Part shown: one piece after another, positions 11,285 through 20,149 of the stretch | Layout: each line of letters begins with the position of its first letter | Numbering within the stretch: the stretch's first letter is position 1 | Assembly: GCA_033557465.1 (NCBI GenBank) | Contig: CM066043.1 | Location: 75,918,662-75,982,661, forward strand | Length of the DNA: 64,000 nt | DNA from: Ichthyophis bannanicus | Lineage: Eukaryota > Chordata > Amphibia > Gymnophiona > Ichthyophiidae | Direction: 5' to 3' | Notes under the pieces: generated by a model | Databases searched by the model: none | Told to the model about the DNA's origin: nothing | The model's input: only the letters and a program-made list of their open reading frames with translations | Position numbers and translations under genes: made by a program

Positions 11285-11630
11285 CTATGAATCTCAGAAG
11301 CTAAGCAGGGTTAGGCCTAGTTAATATTTGGATGGAAGATCACCTTGGAATACCAGTTGCTGTAGACTTAGGGGCCTGTTTACAAAGCCGCGGTAGTGGT
11401 TCGCGATCGCGATCGCAGCCGCGGCCCCATTGAAATCAATGGGGCCGCGGCTCCGATTACGATCGCAAACCGCTACCGCGGCTTTGTAAACAAGCCCCTT
11501 AGTGTGCAGAAGGCCTGGCAATCTATTTCCAATAGCATCTTGCCAAGAAAACCCAGGGGAGGTCACAACATGGATATCTATCCACAGGGTCATCAGGAGA
11601 TGGCACTGACTCAATAGTACTTAACAGCAA
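11285..11630 (+). mobile_element. 5S-rRNA-derived SINE (SINE3 class), split by a MITE
   Basis: Positions 11290-11367 match the 3' two-thirds of 5S rRNA, including the internal promoter elements: GAAGCTAAGCAGGGTTAGGC (box A), TAGTTAATATTTGGATGGAAG (intermediate element and box C) and the TGCTGTAGACT end. The body resumes at 11499 with 'ggcctggcaatctatttcc' and 'ttgccaagaaaaccc', which recalls the Bov-B/RTE-type tail of 5S SINEs in reptiles. The head is 5'-truncated. This is a repeat, not a functional 5S gene. The tail assignment is tentative. Confidence 0.72.
11371..11498. mobile_element. Harbinger-like MITE with long GC-rich terminal inverted repeats
   Basis: A 128-bp near-palindrome. The terminal inverted repeat GGGGCCTGTTTACAAAGC continues for at least 25 bases with one mismatch, and the element is flanked by TTA on both sides (11368-11370, 11499-11501). 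The 3-bp TTA duplication and G-rich start fit PIF/Harbinger. It sits exactly at the 5S head/tail boundary of the SINE. It has no coding capacity. Confidence 0.8.
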
Positions 11631-12280
11631 ATATGGATAGTGTCAGGCCAAAAATTCTGTATAGTGAAGGGGCAGAGTGGCAAAATTATTCAGATAATGT
11701 CAATCTGAATAGCAGGCCTCAACTAAACAGAAAGCAGCAGCAGTGACCACACAATACGTATATTCATTACTGAATTAATTTCAACATTGGCACTGGCATT
11801 TAAACTATTATGGTCACCGCTACAGAAAATTCACCCCAAGGTTACCAAATCTTTCGCTGCCTAATTTCAAAACTAGTCCATACAATGAAGCCGATCAGTT
11901 GTCATTTTGCTTTTGCATTGGCCAGAGCTATCAGTGGTTTTAGTGGATGTTTTAATTTAATTTTCATTTTGTGTGTTGCATATTTTCTAAGATTTTATAC
12001 TGTATTTCTGTGTTCATTTTAATTGTATTTTGCTTTGTATTCTCAAGAGAGCATGGACTATATATTTTTTAATGAAATTAAAAACTGTCACAACCTACCA
12101 GTTTTCAACTATTCTGACTGCACTACAGACACACCAAAAGTCTGATTTACTAAGCTTTTCTTCCTCTGGACATAGTACTGGAGAAAAAAATGTCCTAAAT
12201 CAGTCCCCACATGAGGGACTTTAAAGCTACAGCTACTGCTGTGGGCCTCAGCTAGTCAGTCTCACCTGTGACCTACTGAC
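11631..12280. other. ULK3 intron 2, near exon 2
   Basis: No exon or recognisable element apart from the splice donor of exon 2 at its right edge. Confidence 0.5.
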
Positions 12281-12421
12281 CTGGAAGTCTTTCAGCTCTA
12301 CAATGTGTGGATGACGGATGGCTTTCAGGATCTTGATCTCAGTGAGTAAGTTTTCTAAGGATACCTTGTTCAGACTCTTCTTATTTACACATTTAATGGC
12401 CACAACTTCCCGGTTATCCTT
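12281..12421 (-). CDS. ULK3: ULK3 coding exon 2 (kinase N-lobe)
   Basis: The 141-bp minus-strand exon encodes 47 residues beginning [17 protein letters not shown] and ending [18 protein letters not shown] holds the ATP-anchoring lysine of the kinase beta3 strand. The LLTEIKILK segment is helix C, with the conserved glutamate. It matches human ULK3 almost residue for residue. It is bounded by TTTAG acceptor (12422-12424) and CAG|GTCAGT donor (12280 downward). Exon 1 ends on a complete codon and so does exon 2, so the reading frame runs through in phase 0. It lies only about 130 bases from the left end of DIRS B in intron 1. Confidence 0.96.
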
Positions 12422-12550
12422 CTAAATACAAGAGGATAATTTTTTTTAAATCCCAAAAAGTACAAGTGAAATCACTGAAACTTCTGAAAACACCCCCATC
12501 TGTAATATTCTAACGCAGGCTTACATACTTGTAAAGCTTAATGCATATGA

Positions 12551-13172
12551 AGAAATTAGGTCTTACCTGCTAATTGTCTTTCCTTGAGTTCACTCCGGGC
12601 CAGTCCAGGGAACGGTAGGGTTGTCAATCCCCTTCAGCAACTGAGGACTGAAAACTGTATGTTTTTCTGCTGACAGGCTAAGCCACTCCCCCTGTTGACA
12701 GTGCTCCAGTCTCCTCTTGGCCAAGCAGCTTAACACCTATAACTAGAAAAGGAAATTAACGAAACAAAAAGAACACTGCATACTTCCCCAGCAGAAAGCC
12801 CACTCGCCAAATAGCAACGTGGCTCTCTTCTGGCGCCTTTGGTTTTCTTATTTCTTTATTTATCTTATTTTAGTTTTATTTATTTATTTATTTATTTTTT
12901 CATAATGTCAGAAATTAGAAATCGAAATATAGCCCCCCGCACTTAACAGAGGAAGCCCCAAGAAAAACCATTTACCCCATAACCCAGGAACTTTACTCTA
13001 ACTGCTCTGCTGCTCCGGTAGACTCACACTATTGTATATACTGAGACCATTATTAGCTGAAAAACCAACAAACTGGGTGGGCCCTGGACTGGCCCGGAGA
13101 GAACTCAAGGAAAGACAATTAGCAGGTAAGACCTAATTTCTTCTTCCTTATCGTTTCTCCGGGCCAGTCCAG
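12551..13172 (-). repeat. DIRS B left terminal repeat and internal complementary region
   Basis: The left edge (12551-12611) is repeated inverted, with about one mismatch, at about 13085-13135. It is immediately followed (13140-13175) by the inverse complement of the right edge (18190-18232). The internal region thus spells the junction of the two element ends, as in Dictyostelium DIRS-1. The left edge has CAG|GTAAGA on the minus strand (plus 12562-12569). A low-complexity TTTA run lies at 12850-12900. Confidence 0.88.
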
Positions 13173-13201
13173 GGAACGGTAGGGCAGTACCAAAGCAGTA
13201 C

Positions 13202-15097
13202 CTAAAAGCGGGAGGGACCCACGAGCCCTGAGACAATGGCAGAAGCACTGACATTTGCATCGCCTCTGGCCAGAACATCCAATCTATAGTGTCTAGTAAA
13301 CGTATGCAGGGAGGACCACGTAGCAGCCCGACAGATATCCACCGGAGGAACCAACGCATACTCCGCCCAGGAAGTCGCCTGACCATGGGTAGAATGAGCC
13401 TTAAGCCCCTCCGGAGGCGACTTTCCCGCGGCCTCGTAAGCCGCCACGATCGCGCGTCTTACCCACCTGGCAATCGAAGCCTTTGACGCTGCCTTACCTT
13501 TGCGTGGGCCCGCGAAAAGCACAAACAACCTATCGGACTTGCGGAAAGACTTAGTGGCCTTAAGGTACCTCCGCAAAACTCTACCAAGGTCCAACTTCCT
13601 TAGGGACCGATCCATTCGCGAACCCATCAAATCCAAGAAAATTGGCAACGTCACCGATTGATTTACATGAAAGGACGACACCATTTTAGGCAGAAAAGAA
13701 GGAACCGGCCGCAACACCACCTTTTCTGCCAAAAATTGAAGGTACGGTTCTCGACAAGACAGCGCTTGGAGATCCGAAATTCTTCTAGCCGAACACAACG
13801 CTACCAAGAACGCTGTTTTCCAAGACAGCGCCTTCAAACTGTCAGACGAATTGAACTGAGCCCGTGTTAACGCCTCGAGCACTATGTTCAAATCCCATAG
13901 AGGGACTACTCGCCGAATCGGCGGCCTGATGAGCTTAGCCGCCCGAAAAAAACATTGCACGTCCGCATGAGCTGTCAAACGACCCCGCTGCACCGAGCCT
14001 CTATAGCAGGACAAGGCCGCCAACTGAACCTTGAGAGTACTGAGAGCTAAACCTTTCTCCAGCCCATCCTGCAGAAAAGATAAGAGGACTGGTAGAGACG
14101 CCGAGAAGGGACGAATGTCACGCTGCGCACACAAAGACTCAAAAACTCGCCAGACCCGAACATACGCGAGAGAAGTGGATGATCTCTTCGACTGAAGCAT
14201 CGTGGACACCACTGCTGCCGAGTAACCTTTGCATCTCAACCGATCCCCTTCAAGAGCCAAGCCGTAAGCAAGAAGCGATCTACCTGCGACATCAGCACCG
14301 GCCCTTGAGCCAATAGATTGAGTCGAACTGGTAGACGCCAGGGCGGTTCCACCAAGAGCTGCACGAGATCTGCATACCAAGGCCGCCTGGGCCAATCCGG
14401 AGCAATGAGAATTACCGTTCCTCTGTGCCTTGCTATCCGGTGAATGACTCTGCCGATCATCGGCCAAGGAGGGAAGACATACAGCAGGCTGTCTAACGGC
14501 CATGGCTGCACGAGACCATCCAGACCCTCCAACATGCGTTCTCTGCGCCTGCTGTAAAAGCGAGATGCTTTGGCGTTGAGGAAGGTATCCATCAGATCCA
14601 TCACCGGCGTCCCCCAGCGGTTGGTAATGTCGTGAAACACCGCCGCGTTCAGCTCCCACTCTCCGGGATCGAGGGTATGCCAACTGCACATTGTCCTTTC
14701 CTGCTACATGCACCGCGGACAAGGCTACGAGATGAGCCTCCGCCCAAAACAGCAACTCCTGGCTCTCCTCCAGCAAGGGCACACTGCCTGTACCCCCCTG
14801 ACGACTGATATACGAGACTGTTACTAAATTGTCTGAGAAGACCCGCACTGCTCTCCCTTGAATCAACTCTTCAAACTGACGCAGAGCAAGACGAACCGCT
14901 CTGAGCTCCAAGCGAATGATCGACCACGAACTCTCCTGCGCGGACCATACTCCCTGCGCCACGCGAGCCAGACAATGAGTCCCCCAGCCGGATAAACTTG
15001 CATCTGTGGTTACTAGTACCCATTCTGGGTCCTGAAGGGAAACCCCTGCTCGAAGATGAGTCGCATCCAGCCACCAGTTCAGACTGTTGCGTACTCC
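13202..15097 (-). CDS. DIRS B RNase H and tyrosine recombinase
   Basis: An open frame of about 630 codons following the TAG at 15098-15100. Its first part is RNase H-like (WVLVTTDASLSGWGTHC; SIIRLELRAVRLAL; VRVFSDNLVTVSYI; VHVAGKDN). The last ~320 residues are a DIRS tyrosine recombinase with the arginine box CSARRISDLQAL (Arg about residue 393, numbered from Met at 14962), an HSTH box, PPVDICRAATW, and the nucleophilic Tyr in TRHYRLDVL (about 559). Copies D and F have Arg as the last residue of the H-x-x-R box; here it is His (codon 13385-13387). The C-terminal RNase H segment (GEWELN...MDTFLNAKA) is readable only in another frame at 14236-14691. The enzyme would integrate circular DNA without a DDE integrase. 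Confidence 0.9.
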   Translation of the reverse strand, partial: GVRNSLNWWLDATHLRAGVSLQDPEWVLVTTDASLSGWGTHCLARVAQGVWSAQESSWSIIRLELRAVRLALRQFEELIQGRAVRVFSDNLVTVSYISRQGGTGSVPLLEESQELLFWAEAHLVALSAVHVAGKDNVQLAYPRSRRVGAERGGVSRHYQPLGDAGDGSDGYLPQRQSISLLQQAQRTHVGGSGWSRAAMAVRQPAVCLPSLADDRQSHSPDSKAQRNGNSHCSGLAQAALVCRSRAALGGTALASTSSTQSIGSRAGADVAGRSLLAYGLALEGDRLRCKGYSAAVVSTMLQSKRSSTSLAYVRVWRVFESLCAQRDIRPFSASLPVLLSFLQDGLEKGLALSTLKVQLAALSCYRGSVQRGRLTAHADVQCFFRAAKLIRPPIRRVVPLWDLNIVLEALTRAQFNSSDSLKALSWKTAFLVALCSARRISDLQALSCREPYLQFLAEKVVLRPVPSFLPKMVSSFHVNQSVTLPIFLDLMGSRMDRSLRKLDLGRVLRRYLKATKSFRKSDRLFVLFAGPRKGKAASKASIARWVRRAIVAAYEAAGKSPPEGLKAHSTHGQATSWAEYALVPPVDICRAATWSSLHTFTRHYRLDVLARGDANVSASAIVSGLVGPSRF

Positions 15098-16075
15098 CTA
15101 CGGGCAAAATAATCTCTGCGTGAGCGGTTGAAGTTGTGGAGACCAGCGGGAGAGCAACGCCTGCTGAAGAGGACGCATATGCGCCCTGGTCCACGGCACT
15201 AAATCCAAAGCAGCTGCCATGGAGCCCAAGAGCTGCAAGTACCTCCACGCCGAAGGAGCCGACAGGTTCAAGAATGCTTGCACCTGACTGACAATCCTCA
15301 ACACTCTGCTCTCGGGCAGAAACACGGCCCCTACTTCCGTGTCGAAGAAGGCCCCGAGGTAAGTAAGCTGTCTCACCGGCTGCAACTGACTCTTCGCTCG
15401 GTTGAGAACCCAACCAAGCTCTTCCAGGACTTGTACTACGCGGGAGGTTACTGCGACAGCTTCTGGAAAAGAACCGGCCCTGACCAGCCAATCGTCCAGA
15501 TAAGGTTGCACTCTGATGCCTTCCTTCCATAATGCTGCTGCAATTACTACCATAACCTTTGTGAAAGTTTGAGGGGCGGTCGCTAGACCGAAGGGCAAGG
15601 CCCGAAACTGAAAATGACCCATGGGAAAGGCAAACCTTAAAAACCGTTGATGATCCGCTCTGATGGGAATGTGCAGATAAGCTTCAGTGAGATCTATCGA
15701 CGAGAGGAGTTCCCCCGGACGCACCGCTCGAATAACCGATTTTAGAGTTTCCATCCGAAAATGAGGCACTCGCAACGAGCGATATACGAACTTGAGATTG
15801 AGAATTGGACGAAAAGAACCGTCCTTCTTGGGAACTACAAAATAAATTGAGTTTCGATCTAATCCGCATTGGTCGGGAGGAACTGGAACTACCGCCTGAA
15901 GGCGCAACAACCGCAATAGCGTGTCGGCTATCGCCTGCCTTTTGGGGCCCTGACCACAGGGAGAAACCATAAAAGCCTCCAGCAACGGTTGAGCAAATTC
16001 CAGGGCATAACCTTCTCGAAGGATCTCTAGCACCCACTGGTCCGTGGTTATTGCGGTCCAAGCGGAGAGAAACAC
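15098..16075 (-). CDS. DIRS B reverse transcriptase
   Basis: A 325-residue open frame containing a complete RT palm: VVPKKDGSFRPILNLKF (about 80-96), SSIDLTEAYLHIP (125-137), LPFGLATAP (160-168) and the catalytic PYLDDWLV (191-198), followed by thumb-like sequence to about 300. It ends in a TAG (15098-15100). The downstream RNase H and recombinase continue in the same frame, so the stop looks like a point mutation in a longer RT-RNase H-recombinase polyprotein. The methionine chosen is only the first in the frame; the natural start is not certain. Confidence 0.9.
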   Translation of the reverse strand: MFLSAWTAITTDQWVLEILREGYALEFAQPLLEAFMVSPCGQGPKRQAIADTLLRLLRLQAVVPVPPDQCGLDRNSIYFVVPKKDGSFRPILNLKFVYRSLRVPHFRMETLKSVIRAVRPGELLSSIDLTEAYLHIPIRADHQRFLRFAFPMGHFQFRALPFGLATAPQTFTKVMVVIAAALWKEGIRVQPYLDDWLVRAGSFPEAVAVTSRVVQVLEELGWVLNRAKSQLQPVRQLTYLGAFFDTEVGAVFLPESRVLRIVSQVQAFLNLSAPSAWRYLQLLGSMAAALDLVPWTRAHMRPLQQALLSRWSPQLQPLTQRLFCP

Positions 16076-16276
16076 CTGTAAGCGTCCTCCTACAGGGACC
16101 TCCGCCTGGACCAGCTGACCTTCATTGTGACTTTTTGCGGAGCTTTGCTGGGCATTGAAATACTGTCTGCCGAACCCTCGTGCTCCGCGAAAGGACTGCC
16201 CCCGAAGTCCAAAACGACCTCTGGGATAGGGAGCAAAGCGACCCCCCCGGAACCTCCGAGAATCTCTATTTTGCCC

Positions 16277-17614
16277 TCATTGAACCGTTCCCCCTCTGGG
16301 AGCTTTTGGCCGATCTTCTGGCAAACGACCCCCCTTGGAGTCTCCCAGATCCTTCACAATTTTTTCTAAGGCTTCCCCAAAGAGCAGCTTGCCCTTATAG
16401 GGAAGTTTACTGAGCCTAGCCTTTGAAGAGGCGTCGGCCGCCCAATTCCATAGCCAAAGGAAGCATCTGGCTGCAATGAGCGAAGCCATAGACTTCGCCA
16501 AAATCCTAACCAAATCATAGCAGGCATCCGCCAGATACGCTGCCGCTGATTCCAACTTAGCTCCCTCTGCGGAAGAGCCTTCACCCCCATCCGCAGAGGC
16601 CTCCCCTTGGAGCCATCGGATGGAAGCTCGAGACACATACGCCCCACAGATGGACGCCTGCAGAGAAAGAGCACTTGAATCAAAAGCCTGCTTCAGGAGC
16701 ACCTCCAGCTTGCGATCCTGCAAGTCTTTAAGCGCCGCTCCCCCTTCCACAGGGATAGTGGTCTTCTTGGTCACCGCTGACACTAAGGCTTCCACCTTAG
16801 GCATCTTCAAGAAATCCTTCTCGTCCTGCGGAACCGGATAGAGACGCCCTAGGGCGCGACTACCCCGCAGAGTAGCCTCTGGGAACTCCCATTCAGACTC
16901 AATCATCTGCTTTATCACCCGGTGCACTGGAAAACAACGGTTCTCTGTCCTGAAACCTTGTAACAATGGATCCTCTAGCGGTTCCTGGGCCACTGTGGGT
17001 AAAGGAATATTCAGAGCTGCTAAGGAGTGGGAGATAAGCGCTCCTAGCTCCTCCTTACGAAAAACCCTAAACACATTAGGGTCCTCGCCCGGCGCAATCT
17101 CCCCCTCTTCCAACTCTCCAGGGCCAAACTCAAACCCTGCCTCGGATAGGACCTCTCCGTCCTCTATCCCCCGAGGTTCGGAGATCTGCGGCTCGAAGTC
17201 TCCCAAGCCTGATACTGTCTTAACAGCCTTCTGTGAAGGACCCTCATCAGGATCCCCCCTAATAAAGTCAGGAGACCTGTTACTCAGAAGAGAGGGAGAA
17301 GAGCAGGAACTGACCCCCTGAGATGCCTTTAACAAATAGGCCTTATGCAGGGCTAAGATGAAATCAGGCAAAAATAACGAAGAAACCCCCTCCTGAGGCT
17401 CAGGCACTATCTTAGGGGTTTTACTCACAGAAGCAGAATCTTTATGAGTTTTTGACTTTCTCTTCCCCTGCTTATGAGGACCCGGGGGAGAAACGGCAGG
17501 CTCTACCAAAATGGCCGCCGTTCCCGCCTTTTCCAAGGTGCTCAGAGGCTTCTCTAAATCAGCCGGAGCTTTGTTCTCCATTCTGCGCCCGTCGCCCTGC
17601 AGCAACAAAAACAA
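16277..17614 (-). CDS. DIRS B gag-like protein
   Basis: A 445-codon open frame upstream of RT. The likely start is the Met at 17581 (MENKAPADLEK) rather than the first Met. It contains a proline- and serine-rich N-terminal part, an acidic segment with GELEEGEIAPGEDP, FRVFRKEELGALI, a helical middle (CFPVHRVIKQMI; TTIPVEGGAALKDLQDRK) and a conserved C-terminus (LYPVPQDEKDF; RCFLWLWNWAADASSKARL; KGGRLPEDRPK). It aligns along its length with copy D gag. No zinc knuckle is visible in this frame; D has a CxxC...CxxC N-terminus that B lacks here. The presumed role is nucleic acid binding and particle assembly. Confidence 0.85.
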   Translation of the reverse strand: MFLLLQGDGRRMENKAPADLEKPLSTLEKAGTAAILVEPAVSPPGPHKQGKRKSKTHKDSASVSKTPKIVPEPQEGVSSLFLPDFILALHKAYLLKASQGVSSCSSPSLLSNRSPDFIRGDPDEGPSQKAVKTVSGLGDFEPQISEPRGIEDGEVLSEAGFEFGPGELEEGEIAPGEDPNVFRVFRKEELGALISHSLAALNIPLPTVAQEPLEDPLLQGFRTENRCFPVHRVIKQMIESEWEFPEATLRGSRALGRLYPVPQDEKDFLKMPKVEALVSAVTKKTTIPVEGGAALKDLQDRKLEVLLKQAFDSSALSLQASICGAYVSRASIRWLQGEASADGGEGSSAEGAKLESAAAYLADACYDLVRILAKSMASLIAARCFLWLWNWAADASSKARLSKLPYKGKLLFGEALEKIVKDLGDSKGGRLPEDRPKAPRGGTVQ

Positions 17615-18059
17615 AAATCCCCGTATCTAAACCGGCCGCTGCTGAGATGCCATCGCACACAGAAAATCCCCCCGATCACACTGCTCTGGGCTCCAGAGCA
17701 GCGTGCGAAGGCGCGCACACGGCAGGGGACTAATTAAGGCCTCTGACTCACCCCACACTCACCAGAGTGAAGCGCTAGTGTACCGCGTACCGGCTACCCC
17801 GCTGGAACTCGCGGCCTTGCAGATAGAGAGAGGTTCCTGGGGCTCCCAGAACCACGTCCCTTACTATAAATTTGGATCCCTTGAAAAGCAGGCTCTGCCT
17901 TTCTTTGCCGCTGTCACACTATGGCCCGGGATCCTAACTCCAATTATTTTAAAAAGCACTTGTGCCAGGAAGTAAAGCGGAATGAACAGCCCCGCTAGGG
18001 CTAAACTGCTGAGCAAAATAAATAAAAGAAAGAAAGACTCCTCAGATTAGTTTAGGGAG

Positions 18060-18232
18060 ATGTCAGCATCGACGTCTATTCAGCTGCTGAGGACTGAAAG
18101 ACTGGAGCACTGTCAACAGGGGGAGTGGCTTAGCCTGTCAGCAGAAAAACTTACAGTTTTCAGTCTTCAGCTGCTGAAAGGGATTGACAACCCTACCGTT
18201 TCCTGGACTGGCCCGGAGAAATGATAAGGAAT
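18060..18232 (-). repeat. DIRS B right (5') inverted terminal repeat
   Basis: The inverse complement of about 12600-12720: it shares 'gactggagcactgtcaacag', 'gggagtggcttagcctgtca' and 'ggattgacaaccctaccg'. It ends in 'gataaggaat', which is mirrored in the internal complementary region. Confidence 0.88.
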
Positions 18233-18299
18233 ATTTATTTATTTAGCTGTGCTTTTATAACGTTTTTCACTGGGTCAAAGTGGTTTACAAAAACAATCA
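18233..18299 (-). repeat. L2/SINE 3' tail, minus orientation
   Basis: 'tatttatttatttagctgtgc' followed by 'tgggtcaaagtggtttaca' is the inverse of the L2-type tail (TGTAAACCACTTTGACCC...). It is interrupted by the MITE that follows. Confidence 0.45.
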
Positions 18300-18414
18300 G
18301 GGGTATGTTTACTAAACGACGGTAGTGGACACGGCGGTATCGGAGCCGCAGCCCCATTGATTGCGACTCTGATATCGCATGGAGTCTGCTACCACCGTTT
18401 AGTAAACATACCCC
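18300..18414. mobile_element. MITE with GGGGTATGTTTACTAAACG terminal repeats
   Basis: 115 bp with perfect 19-bp terminal inverted repeats, flanked by TCA on both sides (18297-18299, 18415-18417). The 3-bp duplication and G-run start suggest a relative of the MITE at 11371-11498. It is non-coding. Confidence 0.8.
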
Positions 18415-19125
18415 TCACAATTACAATAAAACATGGGGTGAAAAACATTAACTACGTACAAATAACTATTTACAATGGTTTGTACTTGTTGTGATGCATG
18501 GATTAGTGAGGTTATGTTACCCGGCATACAAAGTTTATTGTAAGTGATTGACTGTTCATATGTCACTCAAGCCTGACATAATCACTTTCCTGATCATTCA
18601 ACAAGATAATGTAAATCTTACACCCACAAAGCTCAAAAACATTAATTTATTGTAAGTCGAGTTAAGTCACTTTTGTATATCAAATTCAGTTCTATGTAGA
18701 GGGCTGTGAATTTCAGATAAGGTGAAATAAAAGAATTGTTAAGTAAATCTGGACATGGAATCCTTCATATCGCTGAGTTCATGATATGAACAGATATCCT
18801 GATGAAACTATGGGGCTAAATTAGCCTAAACTGAAACCTCAAGCCCCTCTGGTCAATTCCATCAAGTGAGAGGCAAATCACTGATGATCAGAGAGTCTGC
18901 AAGGCGGGGTAGCAGTACAGGACTAGGGAGCTCACACAGCCCCAAGCCGGACCAGGAAAAGCCCATGAATCCTTCGGACCTGCGGGAAGGAAGGGTCCCG
19001 AATCCTCCTTCCTTCCCGAGCGAAAGCAGAGTGCGGTGGTGTTTAAACGAGCACAGCCGTGCCCAAGGCCAAGAGCTCGGCACCGGGCTTTCACCGCCTT
19101 CTTTTCCCACTCCCTCCCTCCCTAC
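18415..19125. other. ULK3 intron 1, 5' part
   Basis: No exon or recognised element. The last ~250 bases become GC-rich toward exon 1. Confidence 0.5.
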
Positions 19126-19227
19126 CTTCCGGTAGGCCTTGTACACGGTGGAGTAGGTGCCGCTGCCCAGCCGCTCGGTCAGGATAAAGTCCTCAAGGCG
19201 CGGCGGGGCCCAGCCAGCGGCGGCCAT
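19126..19227 (-). CDS. ULK3: ULK3 coding exon 1 (start codon, glycine-rich loop)
   Basis: 34 codons from ATG at 19227: [16 protein letters not shown] then [18 protein letters not shown], with donor [17 protein letters not shown] is the kinase glycine-rich ATP loop. The start agrees with the human ULK3 N-terminus (M-x-x-x-GW-PPRL). The frame is open upstream to another Met at 19347, which would add 40 residues rich in Gly, Ala and Arg. That segment is CpG-rich and unlike the kinase family, so it is more likely 5' UTR. The exon joins exon 2 in phase 0. Confidence 0.95.
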
Positions 19228-19450
19228 ACGGGCGGCTCCTTGCACCGGCGAGAGCCCAGCCCGGCCTGCAGGCGGCTCCCGGCTCACTTCCTGCTTTCCG
19301 CCGGAGAGGCCGAGGCGGCTCCCAGCAGCGCCAGCCGACCAAGGCAAGTCCGCCCTCCGGCCTCCATGCGAGCACAGCCCAGGGCGCTTGCGGGTGGACG
19401 GGGACCTGCTTCATGGAGGTTTGCCGCATGCCACCTGCGCCCACCTAGCT
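19228..19450 (-). promoter_or_regulatory. CpG-rich promoter / 5' UTR of ULK3
   Basis: A GC- and CpG-dense stretch immediately upstream of the ULK3 start codon, in an otherwise AT-leaning region. This fits a CpG-island promoter of a housekeeping kinase. No TATA box is evident. The transcription start cannot be placed. Confidence 0.65.
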
Positions 19451-19574
19451 AGACGAAAGCAACAACGTTTCAGGAGATTGCTTTCCCACAGCCTGCATGG
19501 GCAGCGGAAAGGGGTGGGACACACAGTTGTGGTGATGTGGCCCCAGCAATATTTTGCCCAACACAACATTAGGG

Positions 19575-19655
19575 ATATTTATTTATTTATTTAATTCTCT
19601 TATATACCGCGCTATTCTGCATCAGTGCGGTTTACATTGAACAAACTGAATATAA
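19575..19655 (-). repeat. L2/SINE 3' tail, minus orientation
   Basis: TATTTATTTATTTAAT followed by 'ataccgcgctattctgcatc' and 'agtgcggtttacattgaac' is the inverse of the tail seen at 22045-22185 and 51520-51594. Confidence 0.65.
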
Positions 19656-19856
19656 CGTTGTGGGAGGGGAAAGGCTGGAGATTTTTGTTTGTTTGGCCCC
19701 CTCCAACCAAAAAGATGTTCCGCTGTCCCTGATTAATAGAGCTCAGCGCAGGGCAAGTGTTAAGACATAAAGGGGCCTGGAACAGAAAGTGGTGCAGGCA
19801 GAGCTGGCCCAATGGTATCAGCCTTTCCCCCACCAACCTTCAGCCATTGCCACTCA

Positions 19857-20008
19857 GGGCCAGCTCTAACAGTTGGTTCAAGATGTTAGCACCCTAGGCA
19901 GACCTTAAACCTTATAGTTTTGAATGCCCTATGCTTTTCTGCGCCCCCAACTGCCACCCTAAGCAACTGTCTTGTTTGCTCAATTTGTTGAGCCACCCCT
20001 ACTGCCCA
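19857..20008. repeat. Degraded MITE-like repeat (CAGGGCCAGC end)
   Basis: It begins CAGGGCCAGCTCTAACAG and holds two copies of an '(a)ccctaggcaga/accctaagcaact' motif in the pattern of the element at 42235-42619. Ends and duplications are not clear. Confidence 0.35.
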
Positions 20009-20149
20009 AACCTTCCAGGAGCAGTTCCCTTCTTCTATTTCTGAATTTCAGCATTGAAAAGATAAATGAAACCACCACAGAGCCTCATGTTCAAGCACAC
20101 TAAAAGCCCGTGTCAGTCTTGCCTGCCCCCCTCCCCCTGCTGTTCCTAG

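Larger units (their letters stand above)
12551..18232 (-). mobile_element. DIRS-type retrotransposon, copy B (nearly intact)
   Basis: About 5.7 kb element in ULK3 intron 1, in the same sense as the gene. Order on the minus strand: right inverted terminal repeat, gag (16277-17614), RT, RNase H and tyrosine recombinase in essentially one frame (16075 to 13202), internal complementary region (about 13085-13172), left terminal repeat. The ends share 'ccgggccagtccagg' in inverted orientation. Damage is light: one in-frame TAG between RT and RNase H, a local frame problem in RNase H, and a His replacing the recombinase catalytic Arg. This copy is therefore relatively young, but not autonomous as it stands. 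The terminal family differs from A/C/F/G and D. Confidence 0.93.

Noticed and set aside
11290..11367. Functional 5S rRNA gene
   Set aside because: It lacks the 5' third, has many substitutions, and continues into a SINE body.
13202..14962. 586-codon ORF as a host integrase or novel host gene
   Set aside because: It lies between inverted DIRS repeats, with RNase H and recombinase motifs shared by copies A, D and F; it is a retrotransposon ORF.
16277..17614. 445-codon ORF as an unknown host protein
   Set aside because: It aligns in order with copy D gag (VFRKEEL, VHRV, PVEG-AALKD-QDRK, NWAAD) and lies upstream of RT within DIRS B.
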